Shown one piece after another: positions 10,471 to 23,812 of a stretch of 64,000 nucleotides of DNA. The notes beneath the pieces were generated by a model. The model did no database searches and was not told where the DNA came from. It worked only from the letters and a program-made list of their open reading frames with translations. The DNA is from Alnus glutinosa. Lineage: Eukaryota > Streptophyta > Magnoliopsida > Fagales > Betulaceae. Where the stretch lies: positions 34,663,951 to 34,727,950 of the forward strand of contig NC_084889.1 in the NCBI RefSeq assembly GCF_958979055.1. Reading direction: 5' to 3'. The translations under genes were made by a program, and so were the position numbers. Within the stretch, counting starts at the first letter, position 1. Each line of letters opens with the position of its first letter.

Positions 10471-12705
10471 TCGCATACCTAATATGTTTTGATGTATAAC
10501 TAATGTAAGGTTATGTAATATAGGAATAACACATCTCTTTTCACAAAAATGATAGCCATTTCCCATTTATAACATTCACATCCTAAATTTTTTTTCTCCA
10601 TTTTAGTTAATTATCTTTTTTACCCACTTTTTTTAAAAAACTTACCTCCAATTCTTTATTTTAATTATTTACGGTCACTGTTCTATTTAAATGGTTTTTT
10701 TTCTCAACTATTTCTTTATTTTTTTAAGATAAAATTATTTCTTTATTAAGAGAAGAGAATGGTAGCATAAAACTACTTTTCTTTTTTGTTATTTTTATTT
10801 TTTTATTTAGGGTTTTAAGGTTTTTTAATATTTGTTGAGTGGTCACACTTTCTGACAGAGATTGACAGTAAAAATTATTATTAGATTTTGGATCCAATGA
10901 TAATTTTCATTGTCACATCAAAGAGTGTGTACTTGAGAGCGTCTAGCATTTCTCCTTATGGATGGTGACATTTGTTAAAAAAAAATAAAAGTTGTAGTAT
11001 CCAAACTTCTAGGAGTATCGATCTTCAATGGAAGGGGGTAAAGAGGTTGGTTACTTTTCTAGGAGTATCTTCAATGCAAGAAAGTTGAATAGAATTACGG
11101 CTGTCTCTATCAGGGACCCGATTATATGGCTAAGTCCTTCCTTTTTTTTCGGCTGAGAAATGGCAGAGCCCTTCATGACTATTGACTAATATGGTGTGTA
11201 GTCAGCAGATTTGGTTATAAGAAGATAATTTTCAAGGGGCTCCTATTGCAAAGTTGACTAGTATTTGAAACAATATCTATAATATGAAGAATATAACTAG
11301 TATTCAAACAATCAATGAAAAAAAGAAAGAAAATACAAATTTGTCACTTGCCCCGTACAAGGCTGCTAACTTGAAAGCCAATGAATTAAGCTCTGAAGTC
11401 GCCCTTTCCTTTATTTGAAAATGACCTCATTGTAAGATATGGAGGAAGAAGAAAGTGCAGAGGAGATACAGAGAAGATGAATGTGCAGAGATACGTTGGA
11501 AAAAAGGTGTTGGGCGTGATGTTAAAGTATGAAGAAGTGTGTAATATAGTCTTGGGCAATGAGTTTAGAGATGTTGGGTGTGATGTTTGAAGTATGGAGA
11601 GTTGTGTAATCTAGCTTGGACAGTGAGTTCAGAATAGATAGGCGTGTGTGATAGGTGTTGGGCAGTTGGACAGATGCGTATGTGAGGCTGCTGGACAGAT
11701 GCATGGATAACAGCTAGCAGTGGTAAAAAAGTTTACATTCAACATGAAATAAATGCTAAATGAATTCAAAACAAACTCATAAAAATAGAGATGAAAATGC
11801 CCTTAGTCCCATTGCACTTCACCATCTCCGATTGAACACCAATCCCCCTAATGTGATGTTGACGGTGGTTCGGTCGTTCTACTTGAAAAGGGCCAGATCC
11901 CTACCAACCAGCCTTTTTAGTCAAAGAACGGTCGGATCCAACCGTTTTTGCCGGAGAATGGTCGGATCCCAGCGGCTGGCTGGGGATCCGGCTGTTTTTA
12001 GATTTTTTATGGTAAGGGCATTTTCATTTCTATATTTGTAAGTTTATTTTGGATTATTTTAGCATTTACTTCTTATTGACAGTTGGCACAATATAAGCTG
12101 TTAGATCCAAAGAAGGGCTGAGATTTGAGAATTTGAGATCTCAAATTGTCAAAAGAAATTTGAGGGGATCCTGATCCTCGTTTGAAAAAAGATGACCTAC
12201 CTCAAGCTTCAACCAAAAAAATCTTTCAAATAGATTTTCAGCTTCAAACAGCTACCACTTCTTCAACAGCACTACAAGGAAAGCATTTAACAACATTAAA
12301 AATCAGCCCAATCATGACCATCAAAACTTTTCAATGCAAATACTCATACATATAGCTTTTATTGGAGTAAGCAGCATTTACCCACAACCTAGAAATCAAC
12401 ACTTTTCAATGCAAATACTAATGCACAGCTTCTATTGGAGTAAGCAGCATTTTTCAATGCAAATACTCCTACAGTTTACTTTTTCTTCCCTTTTTTCAAC
12501 CACTCCCTCTTCTTCTTCCTTGTGAGAGCCTCTACCTCATACATAGGAATTTTCTCTTTTTCATGTTATTTGCATCTCCATCTTCATTACTTGGTGCCAA
12601 AATCATAGTAATTTCTATTTCTTGCTCCATTGTATTTAGCTGTCAATATATAGATATGAACTAATATTTTGTGCTATTATGAGAAAAATAGCACAAACCT
12701 TTGTA
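10469..12705. other. Noncoding spacer of unit 2
   Basis: AT-rich and shared nearly base for base with unit 3. From about 11225 to 12180 it carries sequence absent from unit 1, including the MITE at 11746-12072. No gene is supported. Confidence 0.6.
11746..12072. mobile_element. Long-TIR fold-back MITE, unit 2
   Basis: About 58 bp at the left (GAAATAAATGCTAAATGAAT...) recurs inverted at the right (...TTAGCATTTACTTC), both arms including ATGAAAATGCCCTTA. The centre is GC-richer, with repeated GGTCGGATCC phrases. Unit 4 lacks it at the corresponding place (near 35640). A target duplication is not evident. Confidence 0.75.
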
Positions 12706-12923
12706 AAAATACTTGCATAGAGGTTGCAACCCACAAATCTTGTATTTTAACATAAAACCTCACAACATTCTTTTGGATGAAAAAATTTGCCAAAAAATTT
12801 CTGATTTTGACCTTGCAAAAATATGCCCTAGAGAAGAAAGAAGAAAGTATCATTCTCTCACAAGTCAGATGTTTATAGCTATAGAATGATAGTTTTTGAA
12901 ATAGTTAGGGAAGAAGGAATATA
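12706..12923 (+). pseudogene. LRK10L/PR5K-type receptor kinase pseudogene, unit 2
   Basis: Same remnant as at 2364: [23 protein letters not shown] and [15 protein letters not shown], then a jump to [17 protein letters not shown]. It has one extra GAAAGAA repeat compared with unit 1 and lacks the activation loop. It is not translatable as a kinase. Confidence 0.8.
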
Positions 12924-12948
12924 GATCTTGAGATTGATCATTTGTTTT

Positions 12949-13015
12949 GTTCTTTCTTTTTTTCTTCTTCTTCTTCTTTTTTTTTTTTTTTTTTTTGTTT
13001 TTTTTTTTTTTTTTG
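12949..13015. repeat. CTT/poly-T tract, unit 2
   Basis: Low-complexity (CTT)n followed by T-runs interrupted by G. The equivalents at 2598 and near 23270 differ in length. Such tracts often collapse or expand in assemblies. Confidence 0.85.
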
Positions 13016-13527
13016 GGTTTGGTTCCTCAGCAACCAGAGGATGCATTGATGAACAAAACAAATAGTCAACAATTTTATGATGAATTGAGATTGGTGATTT
13101 GTTCTGTGTGTGGTTTTTGTAGTGTTTTTTTTTTTATGATTATATTACAATTATATAGTTTTGCATATATCAATTGTTTTGTAATGTGAATGCCGCTGTT
13201 GGATTCATAAACAATAGAAAAGAAAAGAAAATAAGCCAAAATCCTTGAATTTACTCCGGAAAGTTTCTCTCTTTAGTTAATATGTTGTAATAATTCTCAA
13301 TTTTCTTTCGCTTTTGTTTCTATGAATATGTGGGAAATAGTAAAGCAAGAAATTCTATATCTTGAATTTCTTTTTGGGAAAAAAAGATTAAAAAAAAAAA
13401 TCATTATTATTATTTTATTATTCTTTTCCAAGAAGATTTCATGAAAATATTTTTAATTAATTAAATTTTAATAAATAATAAAAAAAAAAACTATCAGTAG
13501 CGTGGGTTATAGGCTAGTATTTTTAGA

Positions 13528-13654
13528 GACTAATGTTACTCTTTTATACTCATTTCACATCGGCTTATATGACATATTTTGAGTTTTTTTTTTTTTTTTT
13601 AAAAGTGGTTGTCGTGTCAACCAATATGAAATGGATGTGAAAAACAACATTACT
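13528..13654. mobile_element. MITE with GAGTAATGTT-type termini, unit 2
   Basis: Orthologous to the element at 3191 with a shorter central T-run. The left end reads GACTAATGTT and the right end ...AACATTACTC. Confidence 0.65.
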
Positions 13655-14088
13655 CTTTTTTAAAATGCATGCGAGAATCACACACATAGATAAAAAAAAA
13701 TGCATGAGAAGATTATATACTCTAAAGATAGATATTAGTTTAATAAATTGGATTGAAATGATTTTTTCTAATCCAGTTCAGAAGAAAACTTTGCCCTAGC
13801 TTTTTGCGTGAGCTTTTGCAACATAACTAGTTTTATATAAAAGAAGGAATGTATGACCTAAGTACAAAATGAGAGAGTGAAAGCAGATAAACAAATAAGT
13901 CCCTCAAAACCCATAAGATGGGTGGGAGGGTACACAAACCTTATAGGCCACTATTATAAAGCAAAACAATTTGAATAGTTTTCACAAAAAGCAAGCTATA
14001 GAACAAATTAACTACAAACATACACTCTTATTAGCTAACTATTTGCTATATCTTTTATGTCCTTAACTATGGTAATGTGTAACTGAGA

Positions 14089-14559
14089 TTATAGTCCTCC
14101 TGCTTTAGAAGTTCTGCCATTATCTTGTGGCGTCAACCAGGATAAAATCTTCAGTGCATCTTCCATTGATGGCCGATCAGATGTCCTACTTCTAGTGCAG
14201 AGGAAGGCAACTTCAAGAACCAGTTTTATCTCCTCTTGCACAGAGGGTTGAGAATCAGCTTTAGAAGTTCGGTCATTATCTGGTGATTTTGGGGTTGTTG
14301 AAGAGCTTGAGGGAGTTTGGGGGGAAGAGTTTGTGAGGGAGAGGTGTCCGGATGTAGTGGTGGCGGCGCATGGACCGGTAACGGCGGCTGGGGCGGAGAG
14401 GCTTGGGGTGAAGGTGGCCGGATGTGATGAGCTCAAGGTTTGATAGCTTTGAAGGTGTCGTGGATGCACTTGGGTTGAAATAATGGGTGAGATGGGTTTA
14501 GGATTTAAGATTTTGATCAAACATGTGTAATTTTGTTTTGCAATAGAAAGTTTATGCAA
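14089..14559 (-). pseudogene. Chimeric ORF: copied MOL1 3' end fused to antisense of the HemD-like fragment, unit 2
   Basis: The open frame is 156 codons. Its C-terminal half is the MOL1 kinase tail (VQEEIKLVLEVAFLCTRSR... to the stop at 14089-14091). Its N-terminal half, rich in Pro, Ser and Thr, is the reverse strand of the HemD-like exon and its 3' flank. The equivalent frame in unit 1 is closed and in unit 3 the MOL1 part has an in-frame TGA within DRPSM. I read it as an accidental frame across a duplication breakpoint (14261), not a gene. Confidence 0.6.
14261..14483 (+). pseudogene. HemD-like terminal exon fragment, unit 2 (frameshifted)
   Basis: Homologous to 3931-4152. The codons through AHGPVTAAGAERLGVKV are preserved. 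A 4-bp insertion near 14417 then shifts the frame, and the original TAA site (14481-14483) is out of frame. Confidence 0.5.
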
Positions 14560-14933
14560 ATTTTTGTGTATGATTCAATCATTCATATGTGAAGATATAA
14601 GTTGAATCTTAATTAGTAATGAATACAATAATTATGTTTTATGAATAATATTTTTAGAAGATAATTTAAGGATGAGACTTAAAGAAACATTTTATAATTT
14701 ATTTGTAATAAAAAATTCATAAAATATATGTGTTATGCATTTCTCTTATGTGAATAGTTAGTGTTGAGGATGGAAGATGATTTTTTTTTTTTGGTTCAGT
14801 GTTCACGAATTTATGCAAAGAAAAAAACAACTTTTGCATAGAGGCCATTTAGAAAGTTATTAAGGTTGAGTATTTGAAAAGAAAGGAATCGGCACATTTT
14901 TTAGGACAGTGAGACCAATGCCCTTTGTTTAAA

Positions 14934-15100
14934 GAGCAATGTTAGAAATTACGTTTTTATCTCACACTGTTGACGTAATAGTTTCAACCAACAATTAGAT
15001 TATTATTTGTTAAAAAATAAATCAAAGGTTAATTAAGACTACTTGTATGTCAATATTGTGAGATAATTGTACGATAAAAATATGGTTTATAACATTACTC
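14934..15100. mobile_element. 167-bp MITE with 9-bp target duplication, unit 2
   Basis: Flanked by TTGTTTAAA at 14925-14933 and 15101-15109. The left end reads GAGCAATGTTAG and the right end ...AACATTACTC. Same site as in units 1 and 3. Confidence 0.8.
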
Positions 15101-15738
15101 TTGTTTAAAATCTTTGATCTCTACAACCTCTTTATTTGCTTATTTGTGTTATGAATTACTAATTTCATCACGGCTTATTTCCATATATGTAGCTAGAGAT
15201 TACTATCACTTCAAATTACTAGTTAATTTGGAGTTTTCCTATAATTATTTATAAAACTTAATTTCATCAAGTAATTAAGCAATATGAAACTTAACACTCA
15301 TGACTCTTTTTATGAACCACTCACTCTATGTGGACTGCTCCGCATCTTCTTAATATGGGACCGAAGTGTTACAAATTCCGTCTCTTAAATTCCTGACATC
15401 CTTGCCAGGGCCATATCATACAATTCTCAAGTAACACATGATGTTACTAGATGGTTTGATACAATTTGTAATGACCCAGGAAAAAGTGCTAGTTACATCT
15501 AATCGACCACCCCAAAAGAACTAGCGTATATGCATCAAGTCCATTTTGAGTAATACCGCAGAGGTGTCTAATGCATTTGGAGTGATACCCCATTATCCCC
15601 CATCCCTCCAAAGCTTATGGGGCGTGCTCCCCATAATTTTCTATTTGAAATTAATTTTGAAAGAACAAGAATGAAGATAATGATCAACTAAACATACATA
15701 TATGGCAAAACTAAAGCAATACAACTGCATGATCAGCA

Positions 15739-18700
15739 TCAACGGGGTACCAGTTGGGAAATGGTGGCATCATTGACTGAACAAAATTTTCCCTGCGACA
15801 GACAAATTTCTTCCTCATTTTCATCTCTTTGAAGTGAAAAAGCAGGCTTTTTAGGAGTATTGATGGCTCTAGTTTCATTCCTGAGCATTGAAAAAATCTC
15901 CAACATAGAAGGTCTATCAACAGGGTTCTCTTGGACACATAAAAGAGCCACCTCCATGCATCTTAGGAGTTTACAAGAAGAAGATAAATCATCCAGTGAT
16001 GGATCAAGAAACTCCCACCCTTTGCCTTCTTTCCACAAAACATATGCCTGCAAGAATTACTCATCTTAGTTGTAAAACAAAGGAGGGACTTTTCAAATGA
16101 CAATAAACCTAAACCACAATAGTGATCATAATATAATCATAGAAAGTATTACCAAGTAACTTACATATTCTAAAAGGTTCAAATTTTCATGTGTCCCATA
16201 ATAACATGCAGTCTTCTTGCCACTTATAATTTGCAGAAGCAGAACTCCAAAGCTATAAACGTCGGATTTTGTCGAATATATACCTTTTCTTACATATTCG
16301 GGAGGAACATAGCCACTATATAGCATGTAACAATGACAATGATCAGTACTAGAAAAAAAGAAAAGAAAAAAAAAAAAGGAAACATGTGAGATTTCTACAA
16401 AATGAACTTTACTTACTATGTTCCAACAATCCGACTTGTGTTTGCTTCATGCTCATCCTTCCTGAAAATTCTAGCCATCCCAAAATCTGATATCTTAGGG
16501 TTCATGTCATTGTCTAGTAGTATGTTACTAGCTTTTAAATCTCGGTGAATTATAGTAAAATTTGAGTATTCTTGGAGATATAGAAGCCCTTGAGTAATGC
16601 CTTCAATGATGTGAACACGTTTCTCCCAATCTAAAAGAAACTTTTTAGTTAGATCTGCATCAATTTAAATTAATACTTTGTTACTTACTAGAAAGTGTGG
16701 GGCAAGAAAATCACAAATCAAGAAACCTCATTGAGCTTAAATGGGTCTACCTTTACTTAATTATTTGAAGCTTAAACGAGTGTGTCATCCTCTTTAAACC
16801 TCGTTGTAGAAATTGTTAGACCCATTTAAACTTTTCAGTACAAAATTACGTTACGACTCAACATGTATGCATAAAACTCTGATGGGAAGTATTAAAAGTT
16901 GCTGACCGAAAAGGTAGAGATACAAGCTTTTGTTTGCCATGTATTCATAAATCAACATTTTTTCGTCCCTCTCAGTGCAATACCCCAAAACTCTGACTAG
17001 ATTTACATGTTGTAGTCTTGCGGTAAGTGTGACCTCATTTTTGAACTCTTCAAGCCCTTGGTTTGAAGTTCTTGAAAGTCTCTTTGCTGCTATCTCTTGT
17101 CCCTTCTGTAACTTACCCTAGGAAAACCCACACTCATCGTTAGTATTATCAGCCAAAGAGAGTATTATGAGCCACATATAGCACTGATCATTATTCACTC
17201 ACCCCTATAATAGTATTTCATATCACTATCAGTGGAAATATAATGTTCACAAACAGACATATTTGCAACTTTCAAGCCCCTTTTTTGTGGTGCAGCTATC
17301 AACCCTATTGCCCCTCTTTGTTTAGAGAAAAAAAGATAGCTAAAAGAAAGGCTCAAAAAAAGTTGTTTCATCCTATGCATATAGTTAGTTGGAAGATTTT
17401 AGAAAGTTGTTTAGTGAAGCATAGTTCTTCCTAGCAACAAATCAATCCAAGGTATGAACAGAATGTATAACGAGGATAAATTAGAACAAGTGGCTTAATT
17501 AAGCAAATCCCTTCCAGAGTCAGAACCAAGGAAACAAGGAGTGGAAAAGAGGTAAATCAAACAATCATGATCTTTCGGACAAGAATGGTGAAGTATATTC
17601 CTGCCTTGAAAAGAAAAAGGATCTGGGAACTTGAATGAAGTGAAAAAGAAAGTAGATGAAGCTGTAAAAAGAGATACACTCATCAAGAAGAATTAAGAAA
17701 TTAGAAGCAGAAGGCAATGTTAGAAGCATAAGACTCCACCAAAACAATTGAGGAGTAACTATGATAATCTCCTGGAGCTATATATAGGGTTGCTTATATG
17801 TTTTGGCTTAAATTTACACTAATATGTATAAAGGGAACTCAAGATATATGAGGTGTCAAGCATGCATTATACAGAGTTAGTCATTTAGGTGCGTAAATTA
17901 TGAAAAGTAATACACTAAGTTAGATTAAGAGGATTTTGAATATTAAAATTTATAAAAGGTTTGGAACCTTTTAATGCAGTTTCAAGAAAAACGAACTGAT
18001 TCCTGATCCAACATATCCTAATCTCCATATTTTTCGATGATTTCATATCACCAGACATCATTTTCTTTTTCTTTTGGTTATGTAATTGAACTCTGCCACA
18101 GAGGATTGAACAATGGATGCAATTGCCGAATGTTACCTTGTAAACAGGTCCATATCCTCCTTCTCCAAGCTTATTCTCTCTCGAAAAGTTTTGTGTAGCT
18201 GCTTTAATGGTAGTATAACTGAATTCTTGCAGATTAGAAGCATTGTTGTCAAGATCTTCAGGATCTGGAAGTTTAATTTTGACTTTATATAATAATCTTT
18301 TGGCGCTTTCTCCACAACCTGCAACCATTAGGAAACATAAGCGAAAGATGTTTAGTATCTCCACCTCTTATATGGTTGTTGTGTACTTCATTTCATGGTT
18401 AATGGTGGTCTCAGAATTGAAAAATTAGAATTACCTCTTGACTTGATTACCCTCCGCCATAAGTAACATATCATGAAGCTCAGTATAAGCAAGACTGCAA
18501 CAGTTGTAGGCAGAATTATTAATAACGAAGGCCTCTTCTTATGTTGATCTTCACCTTCCTCTTGAGCTGCAAAGGTAATTCATTTATATTCATTTGAATG
18601 TCTAACGAGGATCTCTAATCATATTTTCATTGAGTTTTGTTTCAACATCTTAATTATGGTTCTATGGGAGAATAACAAGATGCCCTCAAGTTCTCTATAC

Positions 18701-20503
18701 TGACAGGATGCATAATATGTGCAAATGGCCACAAGAATATAATGATAAGAATACATGGGTGTGATCAAATTTACACACAAGCTTTTTGGCAACCAAAATA
18801 TTACAATAAACTTCGCATGGCCTAAAACCAAATTTATATTTGGAGCCAGGGCAGAGGAGGCCATTATCATTTTCACCATCATTAACTATTTTTCTAATGT
18901 GTCACGCTAGTAATGTGGAAAGTGCAAGAGCATAAGTTTTAAGGAAAGCGAGCCACACTGGTCAACAAATCAAAGCGCTTCTCCCAGTAAGGAAAAGAAT
19001 CAACCACATAACATGCGCTATCAATTAGAGAATTAATCCTTATAATTATGCTCATTTGTTCCCTTACAACGTCTATTCATACCACTCAACATTCATTGAT
19101 AATTTCTTTTATTTTCTCTTCCTTTTCTTCATCTCTGATTTCAACATGGCAATTCCACAATTTACCACCAATTTCGGTTAAATATTTCACATGTTGGGTA
19201 TAATTTGTTGAAGGAGAATTTGAGTCCATACATGAAGAGGAGTGTTAAAATACTAATTTAAATGAGCATAAACTTTTGAAATAAACAATAAGAAATGGAA
19301 ACCTAAGCATGGACCCTATGAAATTTGACCTGATTGTCATGATGTTCAACCTCTGTTTCCTAATGTAGACCATATGGATGGATTCCAAGTAGTAAATTGA
19401 ATTTAATTTGTACCTGCTCTAGAGAGCACCCAGTTGTCGTCATTGCCGACTTGAAAAACATTGTAACCAAGCAGACCGTTCTGCTTTGCATAAGAAACCT
19501 TAGCTCTAATGGCCTCCACATCGTCGTAATTAATCCAAGTCGGCCCAATTGTGCAGGAATTGACCACATAAGTAGCATTGTATACTGAAGCCGCTCCATA
19601 ACCATAGCTTCTAATGTAGAATTTTATGAACTTATAGCCCATGGAACCGTCCATTGTAACAGCCGGACCCGTCGACGGTGCACCCGTTGCATTGTTTTGG
19701 GGTTTCACCAGCGTCCACGCAAAGCCATGGAAAGGCAAGCCCAAAACCAACTTGCTTGGCAGAAAACCTCTTCTCCTCCACTCTTTTATACCATCATCAG
19801 TATTAGCCCCGTTCAATTGTCCACGCAATGCCGCATGAAAGTGCGTGACATTGTCCTTTCCAGGCACGTAGTAATCGTACGCTTTAACATGTAACCAATC
19901 CAAGTTCCTCTGCATCGACTCCATTGGGTAACTCTCTGAACCCAAAGCTGGCAAGTAACGACCGGACATGACCAAGAGCAGCCGTGACTGGATGGAATTT
20001 CTTGCCTCAGAATCCACAGCAACTCGCCACTCGTTCAAAAGGGTGCCCAAGTTGATCATGTCGGAGCTTTTGCTTGGCACAACCCCACAAAGGTCAAGGC
20101 CGTGAAACCCATAAAGCCTAGCTGTCCGTATAGAAGATTGAATAAAAGAATTTCTGTAAGAGGACTGGTTGATCATTGAAAAGAAGGTTGAAGAGTCTTC
20201 TCTGCCAACCCATATGGACAAAAGCGTTGTAATGGAGGGGTTCTTCCGCTTTACAGTGGGGGTGAAGGTAGAGAATAGTTGTTCGGTGGAGGCATTGATG
20301 GAGAGGTGGTAGGTGGAGGAGTTTATATAAGCGACAGCGCATATGAGGTGAGTGAAAAGCTTGGAGTTTATGTCGGAAATGACGATTTCGCTGCCTGCAT
20401 AATAGTAACCGGCTTGGACCCAAGATTGTGTTTGTGGGGTTGAACTGTGGGATTTGAGAGGGTGAAAGAAGAGGAGGAGGAGGGTGAGCAGTTTGGACGC
20501 CAT
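15739..20503 (-). CDS. GH18 (class V chitinase-like) receptor-like kinase, copy B
   Basis: Exons: 20503-19414, 18566-18435, 18318-18137, 17117-16907, 16654-16417, 16315-16165 and 16047-15739. Internal exon lengths equal those of copy A and the frame closes to 770 aa. The signal peptide is two residues shorter than A. The barrel carries [10 protein letters not shown] where active enzymes have DGxDxDWE, so the acid/base Glu is gone. The conserved SCTIGPTW stretch that A has lost is present. The TM span and kinase motifs ([41 protein letters not shown]) are intact. The activation segment reads [11 protein letters not shown] where A has [11 protein letters not shown]. By eye it is closest to copy A. 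Its role is inferred to be the same as A. Confidence 0.92.
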
Positions 20504-20557
20504 TGAAGATCAAATGATGTCCCATGCTTTGGCTGCATATATATTTGTCAAAGCGTG

Positions 20558-20566
20558 TATATAATT
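20558..20566 (-). promoter_or_regulatory. TATA-like box of gene B
   Basis: Same position and sequence as for gene A (ATTATATAC, about 55-63 nt before the ATG at 20503). Confidence 0.4.
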
Positions 20567-23015
20567 GAGCAAGCAAACACGTCCACGACTCCACAAATCA
20601 CTTGGCCTGCGGCCCTACATGCCTAGATTTCGTTAGAGAATGATACTCTTTAGATCGAGTTTCAGAATTCTAGCTCATGACGTGGTTGCTCGAGTTTTTG
20701 CCAACATTTTTCACGACGAAAACGAATTTTTTACGTCACATTGTTTTACACCAAGACATAGAGAATGTAGAATCATGTATGTGGGTCTTATATATATATA
20801 GATCGCGTACCTAATATGTTTTGATGTATAACTAATGTAAGGTTATGTAATATAGGAATAACACATCTCTTTTCACAAAAATGATAGCCATTTCCCATTT
20901 ATAACATTCACATCCTAAATTTTTTTTCTCCATTTTAGTTAATTATCTTTTTTACCCACTTTTTTTAAAAAAACTTACCTCCAATTCTTTATTTTAATTA
21001 TTTACGGTCACCGTTCTATTTAAATGGTTTTTTTTCTCAACTATTTCTTTATTTTTTTAAGATAAAATTATTTCTTTATTAAGAGAAGAGAATGGTAGCA
21101 TAAAACTACTTTTCTTTTTTGTTATTTTTATTTTTTTATTTAGGGTTTAAGGTTTTTTAATATTTGTTGAGTGGTCACACTTTCTGACAGAGATTGACAG
21201 TAAAAATTACTATTGGATTTTGAATAGATTATTATTAGATTTTGGATCCAATGATAATTACTATTGTCACATCAAAGAGTGTGTACTTGAGAGCGTCTAG
21301 CATTTCTCCTTATGGATGGTGACATTTCTTAAAAAAAAAAAAAAGTTGTAGTATCCAAACTTCTAGGAGTATCGATCTTCAATGGAAGGAGGTAAAGAGG
21401 TTGGTTACTTTTCTAGGAGTATCTTCAATGCAAGAAAGTTGAATAGAATTACGGCTGTCTCTATCAGGGACCCGATTATATGGCTAAGTCCTTCCTTTTT
21501 TTTCGGCTGAGAAATGGCAGAGCCCTTCATGACTATTGACTAATAGGGTGTGTAGTCAGCAGATTTGGTTATAAGAAGATAATTTTCAAGGGGCTCCTAT
21601 TGCAAAGTTGACTAGTATTTGAAACAATATCTATAATATGAAGAATATAACTAGTATTCAAACAATCAATGAAAAAAAGAAAGAAAATACAAATTTGTCA
21701 CTTGCCCCGTACAAGGCTGCTAACTTGAAAGCCAATGAATTAAGCTCTGAAGTCGCCCTTTCCTTTATTTGAAAATGACCTCATTGTAAGATATGGAGGA
21801 AGAAGAAAGTGCAGAGGAGATACAGAGAAGATGAATGTGCAGAGATACGTTGGAAAAAAGGTGTTGGGCGTGATGTTAAAGTATGAAGAAGTGTGTAATA
21901 TAGTCTTGGGCAATGAGTTTAGAGAAGTTGGGTGTGATGTTTGAAGTATGGAGAGTTGTGTAATCTAGCTTGGACAGTGAGTTCAGAATAGATAGGCGTG
22001 TGTGATAGGTGTTGGGCAGTTGGACAGATGCGTATGTGAGGCTGCTGGACAGATGCATGGATAACAGCTAGCAGTGGTAAAAAAGTTTACATTCAACATG
22101 AAATAAATGCTAAATGAATTCAAAACAAACTCATAAAAATAGAGATGAAAATGCCCTTAGTCCCATTGCACTTCACCATCTCCGATTGAACACCAATCCC
22201 CCTAATGTGATGTTGACGGTGGTTCGGTCGTTCTACCGGAAAAGGGCCAGATCCCTGCCAACCAGCCTTTCTAGTCGAAGAACAGTCGGATCTGGCCTGA
22301 TCTAGCCGTTTTGGCCGGAGAATGGTCGGATCCCAGCGGCTGGCTGGGGATCCGACTGTTTTTAGATTTTTTATGGTAAGGGCATTTTCATCTCTATATT
22401 TGTAAGTTTATTTTGGATTATTTTAGCATTTATTTCTTATTGACAGTTGGTACAATATAAGCTGTTAGATCTAAAGAAGGGCTAAGATTTGAGAATTTGA
22501 GATCTCAAATTGTCAAAAGAAATTTGAGGGGATCCTGATCCTCGTTTGAAAAAAGATGACCTACCTCAAGCTTCAACAAAAAAATCTTTCAAATAGATTT
22601 TCAGCTTCAAACAGCTACCACTTCTTCAACAGCACTGCTAGGAAAGCATTTAACAACATTAAAAATCAGCCCAATCATGACCATCAAAACTTTTCAATGC
22701 AAATACTCATACATATAGCTTTTATTGGAGTAAGCAGCATTTACCCACAACCTAGAAATCAGCACTTTTCAATGCAAATACTAATGCACAGCTTCTATTG
22801 GAGTAAGCAGCATCTTCCCTTTTTTCAACCACTCCCTCTTCTTCTTCCTCGTGAGAGCCTCTACCTCATACATAGGAATTTTCTCTTTTCATGTTATTTG
22901 CATCTCCATCTTTATTACTTGGTGCCAAAATCATAGTAATTTCTATTTCTTGCTCAATTGTATTTAGCTGTCAATATATAGATATGAACTAATCAAAATA
23001 GCACAAACCTTTGTA
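20567..23015. other. Noncoding spacer of unit 3
   Basis: Matches the spacer of unit 2, including the long-TIR MITE at 22100-22436. No gene is seen. Confidence 0.6.
22100..22436. mobile_element. Long-TIR fold-back MITE, unit 3
   Basis: The left end GAAATAAATGCTAAA and the right end TTTAGCATTTATTTC are perfect inverses over the outer 15 bp. Internal sequence differs from the unit-2 copy by several substitutions and a small insertion around 22290. Confidence 0.75.
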
Positions 23016-23238
23016 AAAATACTTGCATAGAGGTTGCAACTCACAAATCTTGTATTTTGACATAAAACCTCACAACATTCTTTTGGATGAAAAAATTTGC
23101 CAAAAAATTTCTGATTTTGACCTTGCAAAAATATGCCCTAGAGAAGAAAGAAGAAAGTATCATTCTCGATCTCACAAGTCAGATGTTTATAGCTATAGAA
23201 TAATAGTTTTTGAAATAGTTAGGGAAGAAGGAATATAG
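23016..23238 (+). pseudogene. LRK10L/PR5K-type receptor kinase pseudogene, unit 3
   Basis: Best-preserved remnant. It is open for 71 codons from 23023 (MHRGCNSQILYFDIKPHNIL..., [15 protein letters not shown]..., [17 protein letters not shown]) to a stop at 23238. The activation loop is still deleted and DFG reads DFD. The catalytic HFDIKPHN is retained as YFDIKPHN. Confidence 0.8.
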
Positions 23239-23812
23239 ATCTTGAGATTGATCATTTGTTTTGTTCTTTCTTTTTTGTTCTTTTTCTTTTATTCTTTTTT
23301 TGGTTTGGTTCCTCAGCAACCAGAGGATGCATTGATGAACAAAACAAACAGTCAACGATTTTATGATGAATTGAGATTGGTGTTTTGTTCTGTGTGTGGT
23401 TTTTGTAGTGTTTTTTTTATGATTATATTACAATTATATAGTTTTGCATATATCAATTGTTTTGTAATGTGAATGCCGCTATTGAATTCATAAACAATAG
23501 AAAAGAAAAGAAAAGAAGCCAAAATCCTTGAATTTACTCTGGAAAGTTTCTCTCTTTAGTCAATATGTTGTAATAATTCTCAATTTTCTTTCACTTTTGT
23601 TTCTAAGAATATGTGGGAAATAGTAAAGCAAGAAATGCTTTATCTTGAATTTCTTTTTGGGAAAAAAAGAAAAAAAAAGAAAAAATCATTATTATTATTT
23701 TATTATTCTTTTCCAAGAAGATTCCATGAAAATATTTTTAAAATTAAATTATAATAATAAATAAATAAAAAAAACTTGTCAGTAGCGTGGCTTATAGGCT
23801 AGTATTTTTAGA

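Larger units (their letters stand above)
10181..20530. repeat. Tandem array unit 2
   Basis: Begins with the same 'ggctgcatatat' upstream sequence as base 1 and ends with the start of gene B. Gene order equals unit 1. The spacer carries a long-TIR MITE (11746-12072) that unit 1 lacks but unit 3 has. Confidence 0.9.
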
